Assembly: GCA_023457715.1 (NCBI GenBank)
Contig: JAEWKR010000021.1
Span: 134,714-198,713 of the forward strand
Source of the DNA: Verrucomicrobiota bacterium
Lineage (GTDB): Bacteria; Verrucomicrobiota; Verrucomicrobiia; Opitutales; Opitutaceae
Direction: 5' to 3'
Length of the DNA: 64,000 nucleotides
Shown here: positions 8,551 through 17,625 of the stretch, piece after piece
Layout of the letters: every line of letters begins with the position of its first letter
Numbering within the stretch: position 1 is the stretch's first letter
The notes under the pieces: model-generated
The model's database searches: none
Seen by the model: the letters and a program-made list of their open reading frames with translations, nothing else
Told to the model about the DNA's origin: nothing
Program-made: the position numbers and the translations under genes

Positions 8551-9984
8551 ATGAACTCGTACCTTCGCCTTCTTGTCGCCGGCCTGGCCGCGGCGTGCCT
8601 CGCGCCGCTGCAGGCTGCCGTCGACGCCTCGGTCGTCGCCGCCGACGCCCGCTGGGTCATCCAGGCCGATTTCGCCGCCCTTCGCGACAGCACCTTCGGC
8701 CGCGAACTCGTCACCCTTTCCGAGCAATCGCGGATCAACCTCGGCACGGCCCAACTGGGCCTGGACGTGCCGAGGGTGCTCTCGACGCTGGGAACGGTGA
8801 CGGCATACGGCACCAATTTTTCCGCCGACCCCCGGCTGCTCGACGGAACCCTGGTTGCCCGCGGCACGCCCGAGCTGCGGAAAATCGTCGAAGGCCTGCT
8901 GCTCCAGGGAACCCTCTCCTCGCCCGAGGCCGTGACGGAGATCACCGACCTGCCCTACCCGGCCTACCTGCTGGCGGCCCGGCGCGAGGGCGGCGGCGCT
9001 GCGCCCGGCGGTGCGCCCGCCGGACTGTTCGTGGCGTTTCCGCCGGAAGGCGTCGTCATCGCGAGCAAGTCGCGGGCGCAGCTGCTCAAGGCGCGTGAGG
9101 TGGTCCGCGGCACGGCCCCCAGCGCCGTCATGGCCGCCGACGCCCCCCTGCACGGGATGCTGAAGACTGCGCCCACGGACGCGTATGTCTTCGCCGCCAG
9201 CTACGTGCCGCCCGAAGCCACCGTCCAGGGCGACGGAGCCCCCGCCCGCATTCTGCAGATGACCGAGTCCGGCACCCTCGCGCTGGGCGAACATCATCAA
9301 TCCACGTTTGCCAAAGGCAGGCTCTACGCGAAGACGCCGGTCCTGGCCGACAAGCTCACCAAGATCGTCCAGGGTCTCTTCGCCATGATTTCGCTCACGG
9401 AGACCACCGACAAGCAGGTCGGGGAGTTCCTCACCGCGACCAAGGTCGAACGCGCGGAAAACGTCGTGAAGGTGGAGGTGTCGTACCCCAGCGAGCGCGT
9501 GGTGCAGATGCTCCACACGCTGCGGCAGTCGGCCGAGCAGGGCCGGGCGAAAGCCCAGGCGGCGGCCCGCCAGGCGCAACTGGTGCAGGGTGATGCGATT
9601 TCGGAATGGAACGCGACGCCAGCGCCCACGGGCCCGGGAGCGCCGGCCGGCGCCGTGCTCACGCAGCGAATCGACCAGGTGGAACTGAAAACCGGGACCG
9701 TTCTCGCGCTGGGCCGCGTGAGCAATGGCGGCGAAATCACCCCCTTCAAGTCGATCACGCTGACGCCCGTCGCCGGCGGCACGCCGCTGACGTTCCAGAC
9801 CGAGTACCTGATGCGCGGCGGACCACGCAACGCCCTCCGCATGCTGCAGTTCCCCGGCGCACCGGGCCTGTACCGCATCGAGGTGGCGTACGTGAACGAT
9901 CGCACCGGCAAGAGCAGCTACGCCGTGAGCCTGCGCCATCCCAAGGCAGAGTCCGGCGCAACCGATTCGGCCCCAACGCCCTGA
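8551..9984 (+). CDS. Secreted protein of unknown function
   Basis: 477 residues with a clear Sec signal peptide (MNSYLRLLVAGLAAACLAPLQA, cleavage near residue 22). Residues ~23-360 form a mixed alpha/beta region beginning ADARWVIQADFAALRDSTFGREL, a style seen in uncharacterised verrucomicrobial and planctomycete exported proteins. A low-complexity linker near 365-385 leads to a C-terminal beta-rich region (LALGRVSNGGEITPFKSITL, YRIEVAYVNDRTGKSSY) that could be a ligand-binding sandwich. No catalytic motif recognised. It lies 76 bases after the ABC operon and 78 bases before the ECF sigma gene, so it may be a cargo, partner or target of either. Function not assigned. Confidence 0.75.
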   Translation: MNSYLRLLVAGLAAACLAPLQAAVDASVVAADARWVIQADFAALRDSTFGRELVTLSEQSRINLGTAQLGLDVPRVLSTLGTVTAYGTNFSADPRLLDGTLVARGTPELRKIVEGLLLQGTLSSPEAVTEITDLPYPAYLLAARREGGGAAPGGAPAGLFVAFPPEGVVIASKSRAQLLKAREVVRGTAPSAVMAADAPLHGMLKTAPTDAYVFAASYVPPEATVQGDGAPARILQMTESGTLALGEHHQSTFAKGRLYAKTPVLADKLTKIVQGLFAMISLTETTDKQVGEFLTATKVERAENVVKVEVSYPSERVVQMLHTLRQSAEQGRAKAQAAARQAQLVQGDAISEWNATPAPTGPGAPAGAVLTQRIDQVELKTGTVLALGRVSNGGEITPFKSITLTPVAGGTPLTFQTEYLMRGGPRNALRMLQFPGAPGLYRIEVAYVNDRTGKSSYAVSLRHPKAESGATDSAPTP

Positions 9985-10062
9985 CCTTCAACCCGGGAAA
10001 CCTGGCGCGCGGGCTTCACCGCGAGCCTTGCCACCCCAGCCCTCCTGGCCGATCCCTTTTCC

Positions 10063-10662
10063 ATGACGCCGCCGGACACCTACACGTTCGCCGCCACCGG
10101 TGCGGCGGGTGGGGCACCGCTTCCGGCGGCCAGCCCCCCCAGCGTGGACGAAGCCGCTCACATTCGGGAAACGCTCGCGGGCAATCCGCGGGCGTTCGGC
10201 GTTCTCGTCCAGATCCACCACCGCCGGATCTACAACTTCCTTTATCAGCTGCTCCGCCACCGCGAAGACGCCGAGGACCTCACCCAGCAGACCTTCCTCA
10301 AGGCGTTCCAGAACCTGCATCGCTTCCAACGGGAGCGTCCCCTCGTCAACTGGCTGCTCACGATCGCCCGGCACGCGGCCTACAATCACTGCCGCGACCG
10401 GAAACGCTGGACCGAGTTGTCCGCCGAGGTGCCCGCCGCGGAACCGGGTCCGGCGGACACCGCGGAAAAGACGGACGGCACCGCCAACCTCTGGGATCGC
10501 GCGCGGGCGCGGCTGACGGCGCGCGACTTCGAGATTCTCTGGCTGCGCTTCGGGGACGGCCTCTCCATCGACGAAACGGCCCAGATCGTCGGTTTGACGA
10601 AAACACACGTTAAAGTCATCGTGCACCGCGCGCGCAAACACCTGCTGGAGATCGCATCATGA
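10063..10662 (+). CDS. RNA polymerase ECF-type sigma factor
   Basis: 199-residue sigma-70 family protein containing only regions 2 and 4. Region 2 (~39-105) has FLYQLLRHREDAEDLTQQTFLKAF, the -10 binding helix pair, and LVNWLLTIARHAAYNHCRDRKR. Region 4 (~145-198) has the helix-turn-helix SIDETAQIVGLTKTHVKVIVHRARKHL that contacts the -35 element. A ~38-residue Ala/Pro-rich N-terminal extension precedes region 2. The TGA overlaps the ATG of the anti-sigma gene by 4 bases, the standard arrangement for a sigma held inactive by a membrane partner until an envelope signal is sensed. Regulon unknown; autoregulation is likely but not shown. Confidence 0.92.
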   Translation: MTPPDTYTFAATGAAGGAPLPAASPPSVDEAAHIRETLAGNPRAFGVLVQIHHRRIYNFLYQLLRHREDAEDLTQQTFLKAFQNLHRFQRERPLVNWLLTIARHAAYNHCRDRKRWTELSAEVPAAEPGPADTAEKTDGTANLWDRARARLTARDFEILWLRFGDGLSIDETAQIVGLTKTHVKVIVHRARKHLLEIAS

Positions 10663-11264
10663 AGCCGAAGAAGCCAAGTTCCTGGTCCTGCCGCCTGGTC
10701 CGCCTGGGCGCGAGTCTCGGCGACGAGGGCACCGTCCCCTCCTGGGCCCGCCGACACCTGGCCGCGTGCCCGTCATGCCAGGAACATTACGCCGCCGCCG
10801 TCGCCCTGGACCACGGCTTGCGCGCAGCCGCTCCCGCGCAAACCCGTGCCCCGCGGCCCGCGCTCGAACACGATATCATGCGGGAAATCATGGCGACGGT
10901 GGAAAGGGGTGCCTCCCGCGAAACCGCGCAAGCCCGCGCCGCGCGCCCGCGCCGGGCCTGGGCGGCGTTCGCCGTGACCGGAGCCGCGGCCTGCGCGGTC
11001 GCCCTCGTCTACCTGTCACGTCCACAGCCGGTGGCCCCGGCCGTCCCGGCCGCCGGGGCGCACGGGCCAACGGTCGCCTCCGCCTCCAACCCGCCGCAAC
11101 CCGGCTGGAGCCAGCTGGCCGTGCCGGTGCGCTCGCTGCTGGCGGAGGACCCCTTGCGCTCGGAGGCGCAACACGTCGTGGCGGAGGCGCGCTCCGCGGT
11201 GGATTTCCTCGCGTTGAATTTCCTGCCCCACCCGGTGGAGACCGAGCAGGAGGCAAACCTGTAG
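10659..11264 (+). CDS. Zinc-finger anti-sigma factor, single-pass membrane protein
   Basis: 201 residues. The N-terminal cytoplasmic part carries an HxxxCxxC motif (HLAACPSCQEHY, ~28-39), the mark of zinc-binding anti-sigma (ZAS) domains. One hydrophobic helix (WAAFAVTGAAACAVALVYL, ~88-106) follows a basic stretch, and the rest (~107-201) is Pro/Ala-rich and predicted outside the cytoplasmic membrane. It is translationally coupled to the ECF sigma factor, which it presumably sequesters. Assignment rests on motif, topology and context; overall similarity to characterised anti-sigmas cannot be measured here. Confidence 0.82.
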   Translation: MKPKKPSSWSCRLVRLGASLGDEGTVPSWARRHLAACPSCQEHYAAAVALDHGLRAAAPAQTRAPRPALEHDIMREIMATVERGASRETAQARAARPRRAWAAFAVTGAAACAVALVYLSRPQPVAPAVPAAGAHGPTVASASNPPQPGWSQLAVPVRSLLAEDPLRSEAQHVVAEARSAVDFLALNFLPHPVETEQEANL

Positions 11265-11385
11265 GCCCATGCCGGACGGGCGCGGGTTTCCGTCGCCGCG
11301 GCACATTACTGTCACGCGTCAGCCTCGGCGGGCCGCGGCCCGCGCGCGGGGTTGACTTGCACGGCGGCTGCACCGCCCTCACCCC

Positions 11386-13686
11386 ATGCCCTCCCCTTCA
11401 TTCTCCCGGCCTCGAATGATCGCACCCCTGGCCCGGCGCTCGGTTCACGCCGCCCTGCCCCTGGTCATGGCTTTCGCGCTGGCCGTCCCGGGATGGTCCG
11501 CCACCGCCGAGATCGACGCCGGCGCGCTGCGGCAGGTCATTCGCGGGTTTGGCGGCGCCACGGTGTTCCGGCCGACCGTGCCGCTCACCGAGGCGGAACT
11601 CGACGCGCTCTACGGCAATGGTCCGGGCCAGATCGGCTTTTCGCTGCTGCGGATTCGCGTCGCCGAGGATGCGACCTGGCGTGCGCTGGAGTTGAAAAAC
11701 GCCCTGGGCGTCCGTGCCCGCGGCGGCGAGGTGATGGCAACGCCCTGGTCGCCCCCGGCGGAGATGAAAACCAACAACAGCCTGATCGGCGGGCGGTTGA
11801 AGCCGGAAAACTACGCGCGTTATGCCACGTATCTGAACGAATTCGCCGGGTACATGGCCGCGGGCGGGGCACCCCTCCTGGCGATCTCCGTCCAGAACGA
11901 GCCGGATTACCAGGTGACGTACGAGTCCTGCGATTGGAGTCCCGCCGAGATGCTCGATTTCTGCCGCAACCACGCGCGGGCCGTCACCGCCACCCGGCTC
12001 ATCGCCCCTGAGTCCTTCCAATACCGCCGCGCGATTTCGGACCCGCTGCTCAACGACTCCGCCGCACTCGCCAATGTCGATATCATCGGCACCCATATCT
12101 ACGGCGCAGCGATCACGCCGTACCCGCTGGCGGACGCGAAGCGCAAGGAACGATGGATGACGGAGCACCTCGTCCTCGACTACGACTGGAGCGCCTCGCT
12201 GGCCACCGCGAAGGAACTGCACGACTGTCTCGCGACCGCGGAATTCAGCGCGTACATCTGGTGGTACGCGGTCCGGTACTACGGTCCGCTCGGGGAGGAT
12301 GGCATCGTGACGAAGCGCGGCCACGTGATGTCGCAGTTCGCCAAGTTCATCCGGCCGGGTTTCCACCGCGTCACCGCCACCGCCAGCCCCGCCGCGCGCG
12401 TGTACGTTTCCGCCTACGTTCGCGACCAGCTCGTCATCGTCGCGATCAATCAGAACCCCACGCCCGTGACCCAGCGTTTCCAGATCACCCAGGGCACGGT
12501 CGAGCGGGTCAAGCCGTGGCTGACCACCGAAACCCGCAATGTGGAGCCCCAGCCGGAACTGATGGTGACGGCGGGCGCGTTCGACGCCCTCCTCCCCGCG
12601 CAGAGCGTCACCACGTTCGTCGGCCCCCTTGCCTTGGCCGCGCCGGTGGTGGTCGCCGCGCCTCGCTCCCTCACCGTGACCACCGGGACCACCGCCACCT
12701 TGGCCGTGCAGGCGGCCGGCCCGTTTCTCACCTACCAATGGGCCCGGGAGGGCGTGCCCCTGAGCGGGGAAAACGAGCCGCTGCTCACGCTGCGCGGGGT
12801 CGAGGTATCACAAGCTGGCAACTACACGGTGACGGTCGCCAACTCCGGCGGCAGCGTCACGACCCCGCCGGCGGCCCTCGCGGTCATTCCGGGCGCCGGC
12901 GCGCGCCCGGTGAACCTGTCCACCCGCTCGTTCGTCGGAGCCGGCGACCGCGCGCAGATTGCCGGGTTCGTCATCGCCGGCACGGGCCGCAAGCAGGTGC
13001 TGATCCGGGCGGCCGGGCCCGCCCTGGCCGCGCTCGGACTTTCCGCCGCGCTGGCCGATCCGACCATCGAGCTGCGCGGATCCGACGGCGCCGTCCTCGC
13101 CGCCAACGACAATTGGGCCGCCTCGCTCGCGCCGACCTTCGCGGCGCTCCACGCCTTTCCCTGGGCCCCGGGCAGCAAGGACGCCGCCCTCCTCGTTGAA
13201 CTGGCGCCCGGCGGCTACACCGCCGTCGTCCGCGGACAGGGGGACACGACCGGCGTGGCCCTCGTCGAGGTCTACGATGCCGACGGCGGCACCGCGGCCG
13301 TGCTCACGAACCTTTCGACCCGCTCGGCCGTCACGGCCGGCGAGCCGCAGATCGGCGGCTTCGGCATCGCCGGGGAAACGGCGCGCACGGTGGTCATCCG
13401 GGCCTCGGGCCCGGCCTTGCACACCGCCGCCGGGTTGCTGGGGACCCTCGAGGATCCGGTCATGGAGCTGCGCCGCCAGTCCGACCATGCCCTGCTGGCG
13501 ACGGCGGACGACTGGACGCAGGCCGAAGGGGCCCATTTTCAGACCGTCGGCGCGTTTGCCTGGAAGCCGGGCAGTCGGGACACGGCGCTCGTGGTGACGC
13601 TGGACCCTGGCCTCTACACCGCCGTCGTCCGCGGTCGCGAGGCCGGCGAAGGCGTCGCGCTGGTCGAGATCTACGCGGCGCCTTGA
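11386..13686 (+). CDS. Secreted GH30-family glycosidase with Ig-like domain and two C-terminal repeat modules
   Basis: 766 residues. After a signal peptide ending near residue 40 (FALAVPGWSATA), residues ~42-395 form a clan-A (beta/alpha)8 barrel of GH30 type with its C-terminal beta domain. The acid/base is E172 (ISVQNEPDY) and the nucleophile E260 (WMTEHLV); IRGFGGATVFRP and ATPWSPPAEMKTNN are also typical. This pattern is closest to glucuronoxylanase-type GH30, so xylan is the inferred substrate. Residues ~408-490 are an Ig-like domain (YQWAREGVPLSGEN...GNYTVTVANSGG). Two related modules follow (~500-630 and ~638-766), each starting NLSTRS and ending GVALVE(V/I)Y; the same modules end the matrixin at 36320. 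A second possible ATG is at 11416. Confidence 0.9.
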   Translation: MPSPSFSRPRMIAPLARRSVHAALPLVMAFALAVPGWSATAEIDAGALRQVIRGFGGATVFRPTVPLTEAELDALYGNGPGQIGFSLLRIRVAEDATWRALELKNALGVRARGGEVMATPWSPPAEMKTNNSLIGGRLKPENYARYATYLNEFAGYMAAGGAPLLAISVQNEPDYQVTYESCDWSPAEMLDFCRNHARAVTATRLIAPESFQYRRAISDPLLNDSAALANVDIIGTHIYGAAITPYPLADAKRKERWMTEHLVLDYDWSASLATAKELHDCLATAEFSAYIWWYAVRYYGPLGEDGIVTKRGHVMSQFAKFIRPGFHRVTATASPAARVYVSAYVRDQLVIVAINQNPTPVTQRFQITQGTVERVKPWLTTETRNVEPQPELMVTAGAFDALLPAQSVTTFVGPLALAAPVVVAAPRSLTVTTGTTATLAVQAAGPFLTYQWAREGVPLSGENEPLLTLRGVEVSQAGNYTVTVANSGGSVTTPPAALAVIPGAGARPVNLSTRSFVGAGDRAQIAGFVIAGTGRKQVLIRAAGPALAALGLSAALADPTIELRGSDGAVLAANDNWAASLAPTFAALHAFPWAPGSKDAALLVELAPGGYTAVVRGQGDTTGVALVEVYDADGGTAAVLTNLSTRSAVTAGEPQIGGFGIAGETARTVVIRASGPALHTAAGLLGTLEDPVMELRRQSDHALLATADDWTQAEGAHFQTVGAFAWKPGSRDTALVVTLDPGLYTAVVRGREAGEGVALVEIYAAP

Positions 13687-13731
13687 CCGGATCGAGGCGG
13701 AAGAATCAACCGCGTGCCGAGCGCGGCGCGA

Positions 13732-16080
13732 TCAGCCTTGGCCGTGAAGCGCGGTTCGAACCAGCTGCAGGAGTTGATCGGCGGCGTAGGGCTTCGCGAC
13801 GAAGTGTCCGGCCCCCGCGGCCGCGGCGCGCTCCGCATCCGCCTTCAGGTTCATCCCGCTGGCGGCAATGATCGGCATCGCCGGCGCCTGGCGGCGCAGC
13901 ACCCCGATCAACGCGGCGCCATCCATTACCGGCATCATCATGTCGGTGATGACCAGCCGGATCTGGGAGCGCCAGACTTCGAAACGATTCAGTGCATCCG
14001 CGCCGTCGACCGCGGTCACCACCCGGTAGCCGAAGGTCGTCAAGGTTGTCCTGGTGATCGCGAGCACATCCGGCTCATCCTCGACGAGCAGGATCAGTTC
14101 GCCGTCACCGCGCAGGAGCGCCGGGGGGGTGGGCGGCGCCACCGGTGCGACCGGCTCATCCTTGAGCGCGGGGAGGTACACCTTGAAGGTGCTGCCCCGG
14201 CCCGGCTCGCTGGTGACATTCACATGGCCGCGATGGCTGCGGACGATGCCGAGCACGGTCGACAAGCCCAGCCCGGTCCCCTTGCCAAATTCCTTGGTGG
14301 TGAAGAACGGCTCGAAAATTCGATCGACCACCTGCGGCGGCATGCCGCAACCGGTGTCCTCGACCTCGAGCCTGACATACCGGCCGGGCAGACAGCTGCC
14401 GTCGATCACCGCCTGCCGCGTATCCACCACTTCGTTGCGCGCGCGGATCCGGAGCGAGCCGCCCTGCGGCATGGCGTCCCGGGCATTCACACAGAGGTTG
14501 AGCAGGACCTGGTTGATCTGGGTGGCGTCGGCGCGCACGCGCCACAGATCCGGATCGCAGTGCGCCGTCACCGCGATATTGCGCGGGAACGTCTGCACGA
14601 TGATCGCCTCGACCTCCTGCAACACCTGGGTCACCTGCAGCGACACCGGCGCGCCCGTCACCCCGCGCGTGAAGGACAACACCTGCTTGACGAGATCCGC
14701 GCAGCGCTGGGCGGCGCGACCCATGTTCTCGAGGATCGGGATGGCGTCCGGGTGCGGATCGAGCGTGCGCAACAACTCCGTGCCGATGGTGATCGGGGAA
14801 AGCAGGTTGTTGAGATCGTGGGCGATGCCGCCGGCCAGGGTCCCGATGCTTTCGAGCCGCTGCGCGCGCAGCAGCTGCTGCTCCGCCCGCTTGCGATCCG
14901 AAACGTCGGCGTCGATGGAGAGGATCGATTTCGGCCGGCCCGCGGCGTCCCGCAGCAGCGTCCAGCGCGACTCGAGCGTGAGGATGGTTCCGCTCCGCGA
15001 TCGCGCGGTCATCTCCCCGGCCCAGGCGCCTTCCTGCAGCACGGTGTGCATCGCGGCGGCGAACCGCGCCGGATCCGGGCGGAGCAGTTCCACGGTGGTG
15101 CGACCGATGGCCTCGGCCGCCGACCACCCGAGGAGCTTTTCGGCCGCCGGGTTCCAGAAAGTGATCCTTTGCTCGAGATCGCGCACGTGGATCGGATCGC
15201 GCGCCTGCTCGATGACGGTCGCCTGCTCGCGCAGTTTGTCCTCCGCCTGCTTGCGCTCGGTGAGGTCGACATCGATGCAGAACAGCTCCGCCGGCCGGCC
15301 CGCCGGCCGCACGACCGCATGGCTGGAATAGACGGCGATCCGGCTGCCGTCCTTGCGCATCAGGCTCAGCTCGCCGTGCGGGATGTCACCTCCGGCGGCG
15401 ACATGCGCCAGGGCGCCGCGCACCTCGTCGCGCATCTCGGGCGGAATGATGAGTTCGAGCAGATTGCCGCCGATGGCCTCCGCCTGGGAGTAGCCGTAGA
15501 ACGTCTCGGAGGCCCGGTTCCAGTACTGCACCGTGCCATCCAGCGAGTAGCCCTGGATCGCGACGGTCGGGACGCTTTGGAGCAGATTGCGAAAGCGGTC
15601 GTCGCTTTCGCGCACCGCCTCCTCCACCCGCTTCAGCGCGTCGACGTCGGTATTGGTGCCGAACCACTGCGTGACTCGCCCGGCGGCGTCCCGCAACGGC
15701 ACGGCGCGAGTGAGGAAGTTGCGGTATTGGCCGTCGGCGCCGCGGATGGGAAACTCCAGCTCAACCTCGTGGCCGGCGGCCAGGGCCGCGCGCCAGCCGG
15801 CAAGGACCCGCTCCCGCTGGGCGGGCTCCACCAGCGTCTCCCACGCCCACCCCGCGGATCCCTGAAACGTCACGCCCGTGTACTGGTAAAACCGCTGGTT
15901 GAACCAGACCACGTGCCCGCACGGATCGGCGATCCACGCCAGGTGCGGGATGGTGTCCGCCATCTGGCGGAACCGCGCTTCGCTGGCGCGCAGCAGGTCG
16001 GGGTCGCCGCGGACCGCCACGCCGGGCTTTTCCGCCAGTTTTGGCGGCACCCGGTCGGTCGGCACATCAGGCGCACTCAT
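13732..16080 (-). CDS. PAS-containing hybrid sensor histidine kinase
   Basis: 782-residue cytoplasmic kinase without membrane helices. Domains in order: three PAS domains (~35-155, 165-285, 290-410; endings such as TNTDVDALKRVEEA and DVDLTERKQAEDKL are PAC-like), HisKA with phosphorylatable H421 (AGGIAHDLNNLLSPI), a HATPase_c domain (~530-645: LNLCVNARDAMPQGG, DTGCGMP, GTGLGLSTVLGI), and a C-terminal receiver (~655-780) with phosphoacceptor D713 (VITDMMMPVMDG) and lysine in VAKPYA. The start at 16080 is preferred because upstream codons are basic and lack domain character. It is convergent with the GH30 gene 45 bases away. The signal may be a small ligand or redox state bound by a PAS domain; not determinable here. 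Confidence 0.92.
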   Translation of the reverse strand: MSAPDVPTDRVPPKLAEKPGVAVRGDPDLLRASEARFRQMADTIPHLAWIADPCGHVVWFNQRFYQYTGVTFQGSAGWAWETLVEPAQRERVLAGWRAALAAGHEVELEFPIRGADGQYRNFLTRAVPLRDAAGRVTQWFGTNTDVDALKRVEEAVRESDDRFRNLLQSVPTVAIQGYSLDGTVQYWNRASETFYGYSQAEAIGGNLLELIIPPEMRDEVRGALAHVAAGGDIPHGELSLMRKDGSRIAVYSSHAVVRPAGRPAELFCIDVDLTERKQAEDKLREQATVIEQARDPIHVRDLEQRITFWNPAAEKLLGWSAAEAIGRTTVELLRPDPARFAAAMHTVLQEGAWAGEMTARSRSGTILTLESRWTLLRDAAGRPKSILSIDADVSDRKRAEQQLLRAQRLESIGTLAGGIAHDLNNLLSPITIGTELLRTLDPHPDAIPILENMGRAAQRCADLVKQVLSFTRGVTGAPVSLQVTQVLQEVEAIIVQTFPRNIAVTAHCDPDLWRVRADATQINQVLLNLCVNARDAMPQGGSLRIRARNEVVDTRQAVIDGSCLPGRYVRLEVEDTGCGMPPQVVDRIFEPFFTTKEFGKGTGLGLSTVLGIVRSHRGHVNVTSEPGRGSTFKVYLPALKDEPVAPVAPPTPPALLRGDGELILLVEDEPDVLAITRTTLTTFGYRVVTAVDGADALNRFEVWRSQIRLVITDMMMPVMDGAALIGVLRRQAPAMPIIAASGMNLKADAERAAAAGAGHFVAKPYAADQLLQLVRTALHGQG

Positions 16081-16204
16081 GCGCCCTTCAGCCTGCCCGC
16101 GCCCCGGTCCGGTGCAAGGCCTACGAGCATGCCGGCGACGGCTTAAATCGTCGCGTGTACGTTTGCACACTTGCACCCGATCGCGGGCCGCATGCAGTCG
16201 GCGT

Positions 16205-16573
16205 ATGAACAGATCCGATCGGTGGGCCTATGAGCGGGCGCTGCTCCGCTACCTGCTGACGCGGCAGACGCCGCGCGGGCTTCCGGTGGTGTGCGGAGAC
16301 GTTCTTCTGGCGGAATTCGTGGATGAGATCAGCACGCGGCAGGCCGTCCATTCCGCGTCCGTCGAGGGCCTGCGCGCCTGGGCATTTGGCCGGAGTGAGG
16401 AGCACGGCGATTCGCCGCACTGCCTGTGCTTCATGGTCTGGCAATCGTACCGGGTGCTCGTCGGCGCCCACGCCTTCGCGTACCATCCGGACTGGCTCTG
16501 CGTCGAGCCCGGTCCCCAGTGGGGCCACCCTGATTTCCCGGCCTGGACGCGCGCCGGGAGGAGGGTGGTGTGA
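16205..16573 (+). CDS. Hypothetical protein, 122 aa
   Basis: Small soluble protein, rich in Trp, His and Arg (MNRSDRWAYERALLRYLLTR; HCLCFMVWQSYRVLVG; HPDWLCVEPGPQWGHPD). No signal peptide, membrane helix or known domain recognised. It starts 124 bases upstream of, and divergent from, the hybrid kinase start. The frame has a plausible hydrophobic core and a normal amino-acid mix, unlike the antisense frame over the same bases, but the gene could still be spurious. Confidence 0.5.
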   Translation: MNRSDRWAYERALLRYLLTRQTPRGLPVVCGDVLLAEFVDEISTRQAVHSASVEGLRAWAFGRSEEHGDSPHCLCFMVWQSYRVLVGAHAFAYHPDWLCVEPGPQWGHPDFPAWTRAGRRVV

Positions 16574-16602
16574 GGTCAAGAGCCGGGCCGGGGGTACGGA
16601 TG

Positions 16603-16631
16603 ACCGGAGGGCCAGAGGGCCAGAGGATCAG
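16603..16631. repeat. Octamer tract (CCGGAGGG/CCAGAGGG family)
   Basis: Three successive 8-base units, CCGGAGGG, CCAGAGGG and CCAGAGGA, from 16604, followed by TCAG. The whole 29-base stretch is identical to 57407-57435, 40.8 kb away. It lies between the hypothetical gene and the 3' end of the bPH2 gene and has no coding role. Confidence 0.8.
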
Positions 16632-16659
16632 ACGGGCAGCGAAGGGCGGCTCCCGCCTC

Positions 16660-17625
16660 TTACCTTGCCAGCGTGGCCCGCAACGCCCGGGCTTCGTTCG
16701 CCAGGTCCCGCGCCGCAACGGCGAGGCCGGAAGGGCCGACCACGGTTGACGACCCCGGCGTTGCCTCGCGGCCGCCCAGCGTCATCGCCGGCCGTTCGTC
16801 CGGGTCGCCCAGGCCCGCCTCGCGGAAGCGCCGGAGCCGGCGGAGAATCAAGTCGCGGATCTCCTCGGCGTTGGTGACGCTGTGGAAATAGCCGGTGTGC
16901 ATGTCGTGTCCGGGCTGGTGCTGCCCTTTCTGCCCCGCATTGCCCCCCCCGGCCGACTGCACTTTCACGTCGGCCAGCCCGAGGAGCCGTTGCAGGGGTC
17001 CCTGCGTGACTTCGACCTGCTGCACGTTCGCGAAGCTCATCGTCGATTCCCACACCGTCCACACGCCGTGGCGCAACCGCAGACTGCGATCGGTGACCAT
17101 GTACCACCGCATCTCAAAATCGATCCGCCGGATCGCGTAGGTGACCAGGAGTTGGACGAAGAAGGCGACGAAGCCGAAAACCTTCAGCGTCCAAGCCAGG
17201 GGGAACACCCATTCCGGGACGAGACGCGCCAACTGCACCCACAAGCGTTTGAGACTGTTGAAATCGCGCACCGGCTGCACCGACGCCTGGAATTTCTTGA
17301 TGCGCGCGTCGAAGCGGGCGCGGCTTGCCGCGGGCTCAATCGTCGCGTTGCCGGTCGCCGGCGCTGGCGCCGCAGCGATTGCAGCCTGGCGCTCGGCGGC
17401 TTCCTCGGCCTTCGCCAGCCTCTCAACCTCGATCAGCATCCCGGTCCAGAACACAATGCCCGCGAGCGCGAACAGCTGCGTCAGCCCCCAGCCGGCCATT
17501 TTCAGGCGGTAATGATTACGTCCGGCCCGAAATACCCGCAGGGACGCGGGATCGCCGTACGGCGGGTGCGGTTCCGGCGGCACCTTCAGCCACTGCAGCA
17601 TCCCCGCGCGCAGCCGATCAAACAT
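16660..17625 (-). CDS. bPH2 (bacterial pleckstrin homology) domain membrane protein, larger member of pair
   Basis: 321 residues from the ATG at 17625 (an in-frame start also exists at 17655). An N-terminal hydrophobic helix (LTQLFALAGIVFWTGML), a charged Ala/Glu-rich segment, and a second long hydrophobic region (FGFVAFFVQLLVTYAI) are followed by the bPH2 domain: RWYMVTDRSLRLRHGVWTV and SFANVQQVEVTQGPLQRLLG, the hallmark of YdbS/YdbT-type proteins (formerly DUF304). The C-terminal ~100 residues look disordered apart from helical stretches. The gene overlaps the preceding bPH2 gene, so the two products probably form a complex. Role unknown; family members are linked to membrane stress in other bacteria. 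Confidence 0.8.
   Translation of the reverse strand: MFDRLRAGMLQWLKVPPEPHPPYGDPASLRVFRAGRNHYRLKMAGWGLTQLFALAGIVFWTGMLIEVERLAKAEEAAERQAAIAAAPAPATGNATIEPAASRARFDARIKKFQASVQPVRDFNSLKRLWVQLARLVPEWVFPLAWTLKVFGFVAFFVQLLVTYAIRRIDFEMRWYMVTDRSLRLRHGVWTVWESTMSFANVQQVEVTQGPLQRLLGLADVKVQSAGGGNAGQKGQHQPGHDMHTGYFHSVTNAEEIRDLILRRLRRFREAGLGDPDERPAMTLGGREATPGSSTVVGPSGLAVAARDLANEARALRATLAR

Noticed and set aside
13745..13765. tRNA T-loop-like GGTTCGAACC
   Set aside because: It lies inside the receiver domain of the hybrid kinase and has no cloverleaf arms around it. No tRNA was found elsewhere by eye.
13714..16146. Long plus-strand frame across the hybrid kinase
   Set aside because: Composition dominated by Arg, His, Gly and Ala with no motif, while the minus strand has PAS, HisKA, HATPase and receiver domains in order.
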